DNA of 64,000 nucleotides from Polydactylus sextarius (Eukaryota; Chordata; Actinopteri; Polynemidae): positions 13,946,014 to 14,010,013 of the forward strand of contig CM028916.1 of the NCBI GenBank assembly GCA_016801845.1, read 5' to 3'. A program made the translations under genes and the position numbers. A model generated the notes under the pieces. That model was not told the origin of the DNA. It did not search any database and saw only the letters and a program-made list of their open reading frames with translations. Positions 12,401-24,753 of this stretch are shown here, piece after piece; position 1 is the first letter of the stretch, and each line of letters opens with the position of its first letter.

Positions 12401-14134
12401 GTAGAGCACCTTCTTTTGAAGGACTAGCAGGAGCAGAATGAGATGAGGGGTTATTTTGGCGATGGAGATTAAGGCAGGGGCTTTTTGTCATTTGTGCGAG
12501 ACAAGCCATTCATCCATCCAGTTCACAGCCAAAAAAAGGCTGGTCCCAGAAATTAGCAGTTTCAGCTCAGCAGCAAAGTCGTCGGGCTGTGAAGGCAGAG
12601 AGAAATTGACTAATTAGCAATGCGCACTAAAACTTGACGGTTCTCTCTATAACAGCGAGGGAAAGACTCGGTTTTTCTCCCCCTTTCTCTTTTCTTTCTT
12701 CCATAGATGTTTGAAATCGCAGTCATTTACGCTCGACAGTTTTTACAATAGCCTTGAGCCATAATTTTGCGAGTCTCTCCAGCATCCATACCCCTGCATG
12801 GTCTCTCTCCACTGGCCATGCACGACCGTTTCTCTCCCCAACCGTGGATTTCCTATTACTCTCGTTACGACTCACTGAGCCCCAGGCCCAAGGATAATGA
12901 TGTGTTGTTTCTTGGTAGCATAATTTGTCACACGTATATTTCTTCTTCTTCTTCTCTTGCAGAAAGCACAGCTCCCTCTCACACACTCACACACTTCTTG
13001 TTAATTCAGAAGAACAAATGATCAACGTCAACAAATAACCTGAAATAGAGACTTTATGAGTTGGAATCAATGGTTATTTTGAGACACCTCCGACCATAGA
13101 CTTTAAAGGAAAGGACATTTCTTAAAAAAAAAAGGAGAACAAAGGAAAATTCAAGTGAGATTATTGGGAACCTGAATCTTACTTTCTTTTTTTGTCAAGA
13201 GCTGAAGTCAGGTAAGTTTGGCTCCTTCTCAGGCAAGCTGCTCTCATCATTTAGTTGTGACAGGCGCTTTTAGTGAATCTGGCGACAACGTTACCAGCAC
13301 GCTTGTGTCAAGTTTGCACACATTACGCACATAGAAATAAGCTTTTGTACTGCCTAAGAAACATTAGAGACGCATTATTACATTTGAACTTTAGCGAAAG
13401 CTGCATTTTCAGTGAATATTTTTCGATACTCACGTCCGCGTAACTCAGGTTGACTAAAAGCGAAAACGCACCCATAACCCGCTGCTGAAGGCTCGGAGAG
13501 AAACTAATTGCTTTTGTATGACTCCGTAAATCTGTGCGATGTGTAATGTCCTCATTATGGGGGTGTGCAGCAAAAGATAGGAGAAGGGGGGAACTGATGG
13601 CTGAATGCTGCATGTTATCCGTCCAACACCGTAGCGGCTGCCTCTTTTTTTCCCTGATCCGACAACTTCAGTCGCGTTACCGAGGAGGGTGAAAAGCGCC
13701 GCCGCAGCATCACCGTCTCCGTATCCTCGTTTTTTCCCCCTCTCTCTTTTGGTTGTTTTGACAGCGCCCTTCAAAAACACCTCAGCCTCCATTCAAATCA
13801 TCTCGCTTTCTTCGAGTTGAGAATGAATAAGAGTGGCACGCCGTGGGAACTACTGCGTTTTTGTTTGTTGCTTTACGACCAGAGCTCAAAGTTGAAAGCG
13901 ACTGAAGCCGTGTTGGATGTAGATTCTCGCCGACTGGTTTGGTTTTTCCGCCGCTGGATGGACGGTCGATCTGTTCAATAACTTATTCAAGAAATCGTTT
14001 AGTGTTGTAATAGTTGACTGATAGCATCTTGTGAGGCTGTGTTGTTGTTGTTGTTGTTGTGCAAATAAATGACCTGAGGTAAATGGCTTGCATGGTTTAT
14101 TTGTTGCCTAGGTGGCGTTCACAGTCAGGAAGTC
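12400..14134 (+). promoter_or_regulatory. klhl14: klhl14 promoter and 5'UTR region
   Basis: The region directly upstream of the coding start is richer in GC and CpG (about 13620-13740) than its surroundings. It contains a good donor, AGTCAG|GTAAGT, at 13212, which could end a non-coding first exon. The first coding exon has an acceptor ending GCCTAG at 14111, 23 bases before the ATG. A (GTT)n run lies at 14041-14058. A stretch near 12500-12660 has homeobox-like motifs (CTAATTAGCAATGCGCA). No transcription start can be fixed from sequence alone. Confidence 0.5.
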
Positions 14135-15012
14135 ATGTCCAGATCGGGTGATAGAACATCCACCTTTGACCCAACACACAGTGACACCCTGCTGCATGGG
14201 CTCAATCTCTTATGGAGAAAACAGCTTTTCTGTGATGTGACTCTCACTGCCCAGGGACAGCAGTTCCACTGCCACAAAGCTGTGCTGGCATCCTGCTCCC
14301 AGTATTTCAGATCTCTCTTCTCCTCCCATAATGTAATCAACAATGAAGGGAGCAAAGGGGACCAGGGCAGCAGTGGGACCCCCTCATCCTCTCCCGATGA
14401 CAAGCTGGTGACCCCCAGTGCCAGGCCCATCAATAACCTGGTACTCCAGGGCTGTTCCTCCATTGGACTGCGATTAGTGCTGGAGTACCTCTACACTGCC
14501 AACGTGACTCTTTCCCTGGACACAGTGGAAGAGGTGCTGTCAGTCAGCAAGATCCTCAACATACCCCAGATCACTAAGCTCAGCGTGCAGTTTCTCAACG
14601 ACCAGATCTCGGTGCAGAACTACAAGCAGATCTGCAAGATCGCTGCACTCCACGGACTGGATGAAACCAAGAAGCTGGCCAACAAGTATCTGGTGGAGGA
14701 TGTGCTCTTGCTGAACTTTGAGGAGATGTGCGCCATGCTAGATGCTCTGCCACCTCCAGTGGAGTCAGAGCTGGCTCTCTTCCAGATGTCGGTACTGTGG
14801 CTGGAGCATGACCGGGAGACTCGCATGCACTACGCACCAGACCTCATGAAGAGGCTGCGCTTTGCCCTCATACCTGCCCCAGAGCTGGTGGAGAGGGTGC
14901 AGTCTGTTGACTTCATGAGGAGCGACCCTGTGTGCCAGAAACTACTACTAGATGCCATGAACTACCACCTGATGCCCTTTAGGCAGCACTGCAGGCAGAC
15001 CATGGCCAGCAG
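14135..15012 (+). CDS. klhl14: klhl14 coding exon 1 (BTB and BACK)
   Basis: Encodes residues 1-292 and two bases of 293. It holds the whole BTB domain (LFCDVTLTAQGQQFHCHKAV) and the BACK domain. The donor is CAG|GTGAGA. The apparent stop just after it is intronic. Confidence 0.97.
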
Positions 15013-15053
15013 GTGAGAAAAAAGACAAACAGAAACACATAGACACAAGTTTA

Positions 15054-15089
<36 letters not shown>

Positions 15090-18000
15090 TAGTGAGACGG
15101 GTGGACGGCAGGTGATTAAGTGCCTCCCACTTGTTAAATTTGAACAAATTGCCAACTCAAGTGTAGCCCACTCGCTCAAGTAGTGGTCCCACTGCCTGTG
15201 TGTAGTCTAGACCACATAGGTGGTCAGTGTGAGGTGTGAGTTTTGGGACCCAGTTAATGAGGATTGTGGGAGTTTTCCTGTAAAAGAATGCCAGCTGTCA
15301 GGAGGGTTGATCCTCTAAGCTACACTGTATCCATAATTACAAGGTTACCTTATGTTTTAGTGAAGAAAAAAAACAAGTCTTTATTTCCTCACACATCTGT
15401 GTAATTGCTCTCTAATCAGTGTAGACAAGATGCTGCAAACTAGATAAAGGTTATGCATTTGATTTGGGGGAACTCTCATGAATACAATTTGAAATGCTAT
15501 AATTAAATTGTTACCAGGATTACATGGTAATTACATAACAATTCTGATGTAAATACAATGTTAACCCTCTTACTGATGTCACAATACTCTTACTGATAAA
15601 CACAAATGTAGTGCAGTGGAAGGGAATGTGGTGCATTTCAGTGTGTATTGTATTTGAGGAAATGTAACATTTATTTTCATTAAGCGACAATCAGACAGTT
15701 CTTTGAATTCAGGTTAGACGCACGTGTCTCACTCACACAAAAATAGGCCGAGCAGCATGTTTACTTCCATGTTTCTGCGGATCAGCACTTTAAGGGGCAG
15801 GTAAGTAGACAGGCGTTGTCAGTGAGTTGATTGATTGACGATGCTGTTGTGGGATTTTGTTTACAGAATTGACTGGAGTTAGATGGTCAAGGCTAAAAAT
15901 GTTTGAGTAGCGTTGGTACTGGGTATTCAGATATTTGAACCACTGTGTATATATACATTTTGTGAGAAGTAGAAAAAGAAAAAAAGCTGTGGCATTAGAG
16001 AGAGGAAAGTTGAAAATCTAATTTTGTGCACTAAATCCAAAAGTAGAATAATATTACATGTATCTCTTTCTACATTAGCCCAATAACATATCTATTCCCA
16101 CATATGGACTTAAATGAGCAAAGAATCAGGAATCCTCATAATTAGTTTCACATGCCACTGTTTCTCTCCTCTCAATTAATCACTATTATCTATGTCCAGG
16201 GGCTCATTTGCATATGAATAACCCCAAAACACTTCCGAGTGGGCCAGTAGCAAGGAGAATGTACCGAGACAATGGTGATTTACCCAAGCATAAAAAAGTA
16301 AAATATGGAAAAAGGAGAAAAAAAATGCCTAGATATAAAGGCCATCTACTCTTAATCTTTTTAGTGCATATTGTGATTAATTGGTAGATTTGTGTTGAAA
16401 TCCATTAGTAACCAGATAATGGTCATTAATGCAGAGTAAAGTGTGCAGCTTTGAGGTTATATATCATATACAAACAGCAGGAAATGTGTCACAACTGGCT
16501 CAGAGATGTCACATGAATCATTGTAGCCAATGAAATGGAGACACTGTATAGGCAGGTTTATGTACTCAAATTGTGCTCTGAGCTTCCAGCATGGCACCCT
16601 GCAGGATCGCCCTCGCTTCACAGCTAATTGAAAAGATATCTTTAGAGTACAATAACCGTTCAATAACACATCAAAAAGGATAAGTGCACTGTTGAGCAAT
16701 TTTTTGTTAATTATAATAAACGTGGCCGCACATCACCTGATTAGTAGTCTCAACTTCAGTAGTCGTACTTGGGCAAGGAGCAGTTATTCATCTCACCATT
16801 TATTTTTATTTCATTCATTGATTAATTAATTCACACACTGAGCTCGGGCAAATTGAAAAATCAAAATTCAAACTGCTAATGCTATCATCGTAATTATGTA
16901 AATAAAGGAATTAAAGATGTCAAGGTACAGGTTGTTCTTATTTTGGCCTTTGGCTGTTTTATTTCAAGGCTTAATACCTGTTTTGTTCCCTGTTTCTGAA
17001 CACTTGTCCACTCAACCACACTTTTTTTTTTTGACATTACAGAATCCGTTCCAATAAGAGGATGCTGTTACTGGTGGGTGGTTTGCCTCCTGGACCTGAT
17101 CGTCTCCCCAGTAATTTGGTCCAGTACTATGACGACGAGAAAAAGACATGGAAGATCCTCACGAGTGAGTAGCAAAGGCTTTGCTGCATTTTTTTTTTAG
17201 TGTTTTTTTTTTTTTTTAGTTTTTACCTGGGGCATCTTGTGTTAGTGGCTTATATGATGAGAAATAGTTGTTCCTATGGATGACTTTAACACAGGTTAAT
17301 TTCCACAGAAAATGAGGGGAAGGAGTTCCCTAAATCCTTCAGGTAATAATGTATCACTATCACTTTTAATATAAGTTTTTAATCAGAGCGTGACTTCACA
17401 GCACTGTGGAGCTTCATGCCCGGTTTCCCTTGTTTTTGCTGAAATATGCTGCCAGGATGCATGATGAGATTTACTTGAATCTAATGATCTATTGTGGCAG
17501 AGACAGAACAATAATGAATGACATCTTTCCACAATAGGATTTAAATGTGGCTGGATTAGTCGTTGGCATTGATCAATACGTAAAATTGAATAACCTCATA
17601 CATACTAATACGCAGCACGGAATTATCCTGTTGACCTGATGACGCTATTAATATTGAGTTTATATAAAGGAAAACAAATGCCAGTAGATAAGGTCAGGAA
17701 GACAGCAGCTGCAATATTTATACAAACAGCCAAATAAAAGAAATATTTCAATTGACTAAACAAAAATGATAACAGTAGTAAAAGAAAATAAAGACATATT
17801 CCATAACCTGTAGGGATTTATACCAGGATACAATTCATCATATTGATTTCTTTATATCTAAAGCAAGTTGTCATAATTTCACATAGAAAAAAGAACATAT
17901 CTGAATCCTTTGGGAATTTACAAACATATCCCTACAGCACTCATTTCTGTAAAGTGTACCATACTCTTTTTTTTTACTCTTTCTCTTCCTTGACCTTTTA

Positions 18001-21000
18001 AGGCTCACCACTATATTGTTGCCATATTGCAAAGGTCAAACAAGAGCTAATGGGAAACCATATTTGTCCTTTGCATCATCATCACTGGACATATTGAGTT
18101 TTTTGTCCTTTTGTTGTGGTTGGAGCCATATCTCAGCAGCGTCTCTTCATTCGTACATATTAGCCATAGGTCTGTTTTGCGTCAGCACTGTGCACTTCTT
18201 ATTCTCACTTTATGACGTATGAGTCGTCTCAAATTCACCAACAGCGTTGAACGTGGCTTCTTCTCGTCCTCGGTTCGTGATGTTTCTCTGTAGTTGTCTG
18301 TTACTTTAGCTCTTGTTTGTGTGTCTTTTAGGGGGGGGGGCTTCCACACATAACAGCTCACTGTGTGTTTACATTGTCATTTTCTCATTAAACTCAGACT
18401 CCTGGGTATAAACTGCAGCAAGCAAAAGGTCAATAGGGATTTCCATCACTCAGAACTAAAAAGTTAACACTCAAATGGTCCGTGGCCAAGTGGAAGGACA
18501 AAACTGCAAAATCATCCCCTTAACACATCAGTGACCATCTGATGTCGCCTCCACACAATGGATGTGGAATAGAAGATTATTAACGTTCAATCATAACTTT
18601 TCAATGAGGCGAAACCTGAGAGGGACAGCCTTTGATTAAGACATTCATCAACACAATTTGGGAAGATTCTGATCCCTCTCGTTGTGTCAGACGTATCTGC
18701 TGCTCGCTGATTCTAGTGTAAAGTTTGCCATCTAGTGTACCCACAGCAGCGTGGACACACACGAGACAAAGGCAGGCACAGGCTCAGCCACAATGCTGGA
18801 CTATTATCTTCTTCTTCTTCTTTAAACCAACCTGATATTAAAATCTCATGCTTGGAAATGGACCTCATCCACGCAGCATGGCCCAGAACAAAGGAATTCA
18901 GCTCAGCAGGATACAATTGTAATGGTGTTAAAAGCATGTCAGAGCTCGAGCAGCAGTGGTGCATTAGCTGTGGAGTCATTCAACCGACCCTGACTGTGCC
19001 TGTATGCAGAGGTTTCTGACTCCCTCTAGTGAGCCCTAGAGCTCACTGTAGACTGGAGTGATGGCGTCCATCTCGTGGAGGACGTGCTCATCCTGCCCTC
19101 TTATGGCTGTTCACCTCTGGACCTGGTGGCAGATTCAGGAGAAAGGGGACAAATACATGAACTGATTTCACAGCTCTATCTCAGGTGGAGTCTCACAGAT
19201 TTTTCAAGGGAAAAAACAGACATGTTTTATTCTTTGCACTGTACAAGAATAGGAAAAATTCAGTTAATCTTTATTTTAAATGTTCACCTGTATCTGTGGC
19301 ACCTGTAGAGGCAGAGGAAATGTCTTTAATGTTCACCCAGCACTCTTCATACTGCAGCATGTGACATACTGTAAAGCAATAATCTTCTTTTCACGTGGGC
19401 ACGAGATGATTTTTAGTATGAGTGCAAGTCAGTAGACATCAAATAAAAAGGCACCCATCCATGTCCTATATACTGCTGACTGAATGATAATGTAAATAGC
19501 ATGTAAGAGAATTTGGCTGTCATATGGCACTCGTCTTTGAGGTGCACTGGAGGCAAGCAACCTAATCCCCTCGTTGGAGATAAAGCTGTGTTTAGTGTAT
19601 GTAGTATTAGTTCCTATCTGAGACTCCCCTCCCATAGAGAGGACCGGCACATGTCAGCCAGCCAGAGTGAGATTGCAGGGAGAGGCCAATTGGAAAGAAA
19701 TGAGATTCAAGGCTGTCTAATTTTGCAGCAACTGTGATCCATCAGGCGGTGGGGAGGTGACAGTGGAAATGACTGATGGAGACAGACAGGTGGGCTTTAA
19801 CATTTCACTGATTTGTGCTCAAAAAGCACCGGGCCTGAGATTTATTGAGTGAACACGATCATGTTCATTATGACTGTCACCTAAGACCATTTCTCTACAT
19901 CTCAATGGGGTCACTTCAGAAAAAGAAGATGGAGGAGAGGAGGAGAGCACAAAAACATACACAAGGGAAAATCCTCAGTGAGGATCCTGCTGCTGCTGTG
20001 AGCTGATAGCCATTTATATGAGAGACAGACAGACAGACAGACAGACAGAATTGTCAAAATACTGGCCGCTGTCTGTTTTTATGTAGCTATTATTCAAATT
20101 CATGTAACATTGAACTGTGTTGCATCATATAGTGAAGTGTTTTATAATTCTGTGTCAACACAAACTGCAGCCTCCAAAATAACCATGAAAATAAATCAAC
20201 TCCTTATTCAGTAAGACTGAGTAACTTGAGTGTTGTTGATTAAATTCTGAAGTCTGATATAGAAAATAAAACTCCATTCTTCCTCTGGGATGAATATTCT
20301 AAATATTCTTGTTACAGAGCCAGATTTGGCCCTAAGATTGTTATTTGCCTGCCATTGACTTATACCACTGTCATGTTTCTGTAACTGACTTCTTTGATTT
20401 TTGTGTCCCATCCAGTAATGCCTTACAACAGTGCCCATCACTGTGTGGTGGAGGTGGAGAACTTCCTGCTGCTGCTGGGTGGTGAAGACCAGTGGAACCC
20501 CAACGGTACTGCAACACCACCGAATGAATGACTTGCTCTTTTTCTGACTTAGCAGAACAATTTTGTTTTTGTTTACTCAATATAGAGAGTGCTCTAAGCC
20601 AGCGTGTTTAAAAGTTGAACCCATCAGAGTTAATTTAGCACTTTCAGATAGTTTCAAACACTCATCCTAGAGGCGGATCAGCTCTGAGTGGATAAACAAC
20701 ACTCCAATCAACACTTGTCAATAATTGGCACAGAAAAATAACTGTCATTAACACTGAAATATATGTGGTGTAGAATTGTTAAGAGTGTTTTTTGTAAAAT
20801 GGTAGTAACATGTAACCATACAAGGAAACAAGGACTGTAAATGATCAAAAACTGACACGCTATTCTTTTATTCGCGCTATTCTTCACCAAGTGTCATAAT
20901 AACACAGTTGTACAGCTGCAGTACACTACACATAGTGTTAGTAGTGTTTGTTCACTACTGAGGATCTAATCGGCAACAATAACGACTTGCAGAGATAATT

Positions 21001-22526
21001 AAAAGTAACACAAATTATCACTGAAAAGTAGACATCTACTAGAGGCGGATGTCAGATGTTTATTTTCAAATGAAAATTCAGAAATTCAGTCGACTAGAGC
21101 CACTGATTTTGATTTGTATCTGTTTTGTAGGAAAACACAGCACTAATTTTGTTAGTCGCTATGATCCCAGATTCAACAGCTGGATACAGCTGCCTCCTAT
21201 GCAGGAGAGGTGAGTCAGTTTTTTTGTATTTGAATATATGATCTTTCATTCATACATTCACTTATATTGCTTGATATTTCTGTTTTTTTTGTACTGATTG
21301 CTAATACGTTAGTGCTTTTGTTTAAATGTAAATGTAAGTAGGTACAGATACAATGTGATAATCAGCTAAGAGACTGTAGAACTGTAGATTGTAGGTTTCT
21401 AAAAGAACAGCACAAACATTGTCTTTTGTTACTTTTTATCAGCGGTTTATGTTCATTAAGACCTAATATATAATATTTTCTATTACTCTAAACACATGGT
21501 AGTTCTAATGTTAAATAAATTAAATGTCCCTGATGCAAAAGTAAAAACAACCTTTGCCCTGGCATTAAAACTTGCTCACAGTTGTTAAGCATGTTACTAC
21601 ACTACAAAGCTACAGTGATTTTATTTTATTTATTTTTTCTGAATGATTTCTACCTCAGAAACACAGAAATCCTCCAACATATCTTATCATTGCTGGTTTA
21701 ATGATGTTGTCTGGTTGACACTTTCTCCTCAGGAGAGCCAGTTTCTTTGCCTGCCGCCTGGATAAGCACCTGTACGTCATTGGTGGTAGGAACGAGACGG
21801 GCTACCTCTCCAGTGTGGAGTCCTACAACCTGGAGACTAATGAGTGGAACTACGTGTCATCTCTGCCGCAGCCTCTGGCCGCCCATGCAGGAGCGGTACA
21901 TAATGGCAAGATCTACATATCAGGTCAGCAAAGAACTTGTCACTCAGTCACAATTATCTTGTCATCTTTTGTAAAACAGTAACTGATGTGCATTGCGCAG
22001 CCTTTACAAATGATGGATGATAAATGCATCCATTAACCCTGCGTTGTATCGCATCTGCTGTCACCGCATATTATTATACAGGACTTTCACGAATGAATTA
22101 TTTTTATAATATGGTATTTTCTGAAAGTAGAAATACCACAAATACATCTTCCACCACCACTGCAAAGACTACCAGTAATTACACAAGTCCGGAACACATA
22201 ATAACATGACAAAAAACAAAACAACAAAAAACACAGTACAATCACAAAAACACAAATGGAAACGCTTCAATCTTCATCCTCAGACCAGGAACAATTCATG
22301 TATGTAAATCTTCTTTTGAACAATGAACAGGGAGTTTCAGAATGTGTCTCTGGCTTTGTCTTTGTTTCTGTGATTGTGTTGTGTTTGTGGTGAAATTTCT
22401 TTTCTTTTTTTTTCTTTTTTTTTTGATTCAAATATCACTGGGCAAGTTTCTTAAAAAAGTACTCACAGGTTCATGGAGCCATGGTTTACCACAAATCTAC
22501 ACTACAGCCACACTAAACAACACTGC

Positions 22527-22574
<48 letters not shown>

Positions 22575-24397
22575 CTATAATATCTTTAGTTTTTGTCACA
22601 TTTAAATCAATCATCACTAAAATAAACTATGGTCAGATAACAGTAAAAAGTGTTACTGTGACATGTTTCAACATGGAAAACTGGCAGTAATTGTTATGTT
22701 TTGTAATAAATAAAGTAAAAATCAATAAATTTTTTATGATATTGATCACCGATCACTGTGTCACTGCCCCTATGTATTTATTTCCAGCAGCAGTTTTAAA
22801 GGTGTAGTGCTGTGTTTACCTGTTGCAGGAGGTGTTCACAATGGAGAGTACGTGTCCTGGCTCTACTGTTATGACCCTATAATGGATGTGTGGGCACGGA
22901 AACAGGATATGAACACAAAGCGTGCCATTCATGCCCTGGCTGGAATGAACGACCGCTTGTACGCTATTGGTGGAAACCATTTGAAAGGTAAGTGCTCGAG
23001 CGCTTTAGAAAAACGAAAACAGGTCAAGACTTTTTCTCTTTTTTTGTTTTTTTTTCTTTTTTCCAAAACTGTCTGAAAGAAATGCTTCTATTATTATCAC
23101 TGGGTTTTAATGCACAGCACATTCAGGTTCACAGGAAAGGCGGATGGCTTCAGTGGCCCTGAGAGACGAGAGGAAAGAAAAACCTTTTAGATTGATCCTG
23201 TTGACCATGTTTTTTTTTTTTTTTTTTTTGCTCTCGTCTCTATTTACCCACACTAATTAAGTGTCTATCATGTTGCTATCGCTATCATAAATTTGATTTT
23301 ATACAGGCGATACAGGACCCTGCCTTTTACGTGAGATTGTGGCACTAAATAACTGTAGGAGGAGCACAGGGGAAAAACAGCAAACACACAAATTATCAAA
23401 ACTTTCTGTTCATGTGTGAAGCTTTCATTTATGAATGAAAAAAAGAAAAGGGCTAATTAGATCGGTTTCTGTTCTATTACTGTAACCTGGATCTGTGTCA
23501 ATCGTTTCTGTTTTCTCACAGGTTTCTCCCATCTAGACGTGATGTTGGTCGAGTGTTACGACCCGAAAGCCGACCAGTGGAACATCCTGCAGACGCCCAT
23601 CCTGGAGGGTCGCAGCGGCCCCGGCTGTGCTGTTCTAGACGACAGCATCTTCCTGGTGGGGGGCTACAGCTGGAGCATGGTACTGTTTGTTTTTTTCATT
23701 ATTATTATCACTTTAATACAGATTAGATAAGATCATTTTACAGTAAAGGATCAGGCTTTTGTATTCAACATTTTATTATTGTAAACAAATGGTGTGAAAG
23801 AAAGACACAGTCCGACTGTGTCTACATTCCTGTGATTCCTGATTGTAGCCAAGATGTTAGTGTACATGTAAATAAACAACAGCTCAGTGTGGCCACAGCA
23901 AACCCTCAAACATGATGTTAAAATGTTTGTTTCATGTGTAATTTTCAACAGCATTACACTCTCCTTTTCACTCCACATTCACAGATCTGACATGTGAACT
24001 TCTAAATCACAGTCTTCATGTACGCTATGATTTATTTATCAGTGTGTTTCCACTGCACTTTGTCACCTTTTGCTCTTTTAACCAAGTTTTTCTCTTCAAT
24101 CAGCTGTTTGGAAAAGACTTGCTTGAAAAGACTTTCCTAGACGGACGTAGTTTTCAGCAGGACATACCCAAACAGGAATAAATTACCGTCCTCTTGAGAA
24201 CTATTTTTAGCTGCTATGTGTAGTTGACTTACAACAACAAACTCCAGTGGTCGTGTTCATTGTAACGAAGGAACATGTCTCCCAGTGCACTCATTGATGT
24301 GTTTTTCATCTTTTCTGGACAACAGCAGCAGATTAGTCAGCTATATCTGAAGCAATATGTGTTATTAATTAGTTTTGGTCCTTTCAAAAGTTTTGGC

Positions 24398-24435
<38 letters not shown>

Positions 24436-24753
24436 AAAACCCCACCAGACTTGTCTTTTAACTTAGTCCCTGCTGTCTTTTATTATTCTCATGCATTCAT
24501 ATAAAACTGTTTTTTTGTTTTTTTTTTTTTTTCTTTTTCTATCCATCAGTTAGAAATCCAAACGGCAGTGAGAGGTATAAAGGGAATTACTTTATTTTCT
24601 TCTTCTCCTCAGGGGGCCTATAAGTCTTCAACCATCTGCTACAGCCCAGAGAAAGGAACATGGACAGAGTTGGAGGGAGAGGTGGCAGAGCCTTTGGCGG
24701 GCCCAGCCTGTTCCACCGTCATACTGCCTGCCTGCCTCCCTTTTAACAAATGA
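14135..24753 (+). CDS. klhl14: Kelch-like protein 14 (Printor), BTB-BACK-Kelch, complete
   Basis: Eight coding exons sum to 1818 bases, giving 605 codons plus TGA with every junction in phase. Human KLHL14 is about 628 residues. The order is: N-terminal MSRSGDRTSTFDP; a BTB domain from about residue 32 with a polar Gly/Ser-rich insert near 65-95; a BACK domain at about 150-270; and six Kelch repeats from about 295, each with the double-glycine blade motif (LLVGG, LLLGG, YVIGG, YISGG, YAIGG, FLVGG). The family is known to bind torsinA in the endoplasmic reticulum. BTB-Kelch proteins often act as Cul3 substrate adaptors, but that is family inference here. The shorter length relative to human probably reflects the shorter BTB insert. 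The start is the first ATG after the acceptor and matches the conserved MSRSGDR start. Identity is very secure. Confidence 0.97.
15013..17042 (+). other. klhl14: klhl14 intron after coding exon 1
   Basis: Contains an (AC)n microsatellite at 15057-15085. An unusually motif-rich stretch lies at about 16140-16420, including an exact octamer ATTTGCAT at 16206-16213 and several ATTAAT/TAATTG homeodomain cores; it could be an enhancer. No exon seen. Confidence 0.5.
15057..15085. repeat. (AC)n microsatellite
   Basis: About 14 AC units, 45 bases after the klhl14 exon 1 donor. Confidence 0.95.
17043..17164 (+). CDS. klhl14: klhl14 coding exon 2 (Kelch 1)
   Basis: The acceptor follows a T-rich tract (ATTACAG). 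It encodes IRSNKRMLLLVGG through KTWKILT, the first Kelch blade. The donor is ACGA|GTGAGT. Confidence 0.96.
17165..20415 (+). other. klhl14: klhl14 intron after coding exon 2
   Basis: Contains an (AGAC)n microsatellite at 20023-20048 and no recognisable exon. Open frames at 18735-19019 and 19513-19737 have no splice or composition support. Confidence 0.5.
20023..20048. repeat. (AGAC)n microsatellite
   Basis: About six tetranucleotide units in a klhl14 intron. Confidence 0.9.
20416..20505 (+). CDS. klhl14: klhl14 coding exon 3 (Kelch 1-2)
   Basis: Encodes MPYNSAHHCVVEVENFLLLL, then GGEDQWNPN. The acceptor is CATCCAG and the donor AACG|GTACTG. Phase 1 on both sides. Confidence 0.96.
21131..21209 (+). 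CDS. klhl14: klhl14 coding exon 4 (Kelch 2)
   Basis: Encodes KHSTNFVSRYDPRFNSWIQL to MQER. The acceptor is TTTTGTAG and the donor GAGAG|GTGAGT. Confidence 0.96.
21733..21923 (+). CDS. klhl14: klhl14 coding exon 5 (Kelch 3-4)
   Basis: Encodes RASFFACRLDKHLYVIGG through KIYIS, with two blade motifs. The acceptor is TCCTCAG and the donor TCAG|GTCAGC. Confidence 0.97.
22531..22571. repeat. (AT)n microsatellite
   Basis: About 20 AT units in a klhl14 intron. Confidence 0.95.
22829..22987 (+). CDS. klhl14: klhl14 coding exon 6 (Kelch 4-5)
   Basis: Encodes GVHNGEYVSWLYCYDP through YAIGGNHLK. The acceptor is GTTGCAG and the donor AAAG|GTAAGT. Confidence 0.97.
23522..23679 (+). CDS. klhl14: klhl14 coding exon 7 (Kelch 5-6)
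   Basis: Encodes FSHLDVMLVECYDPKADQW through FLVGGYSWSM. The donor is ATG|GTACTG in phase 0; reading on into the intron gives a false extension. Confidence 0.97.
24401..24432. repeat. (AT)n microsatellite
   Basis: About 16 AT units in the last klhl14 intron. Confidence 0.95.
24613..24753 (+). CDS. klhl14: klhl14 terminal coding exon 8
   Basis: Encodes GAYKSSTICYSPEKGTW through the conserved C-terminus ACLPFNK and TGA. The acceptor is TCTCCTCAG. Confidence 0.97.
   Translation, partial: GAYKSSTICYSPEKGTWTELEGEVAEPLAGPACSTVILPACLPFNK

Noticed and set aside
14125..14463. Minus-strand 112-residue open frame
   Set aside because: Antisense shadow of the first klhl14 coding exon.
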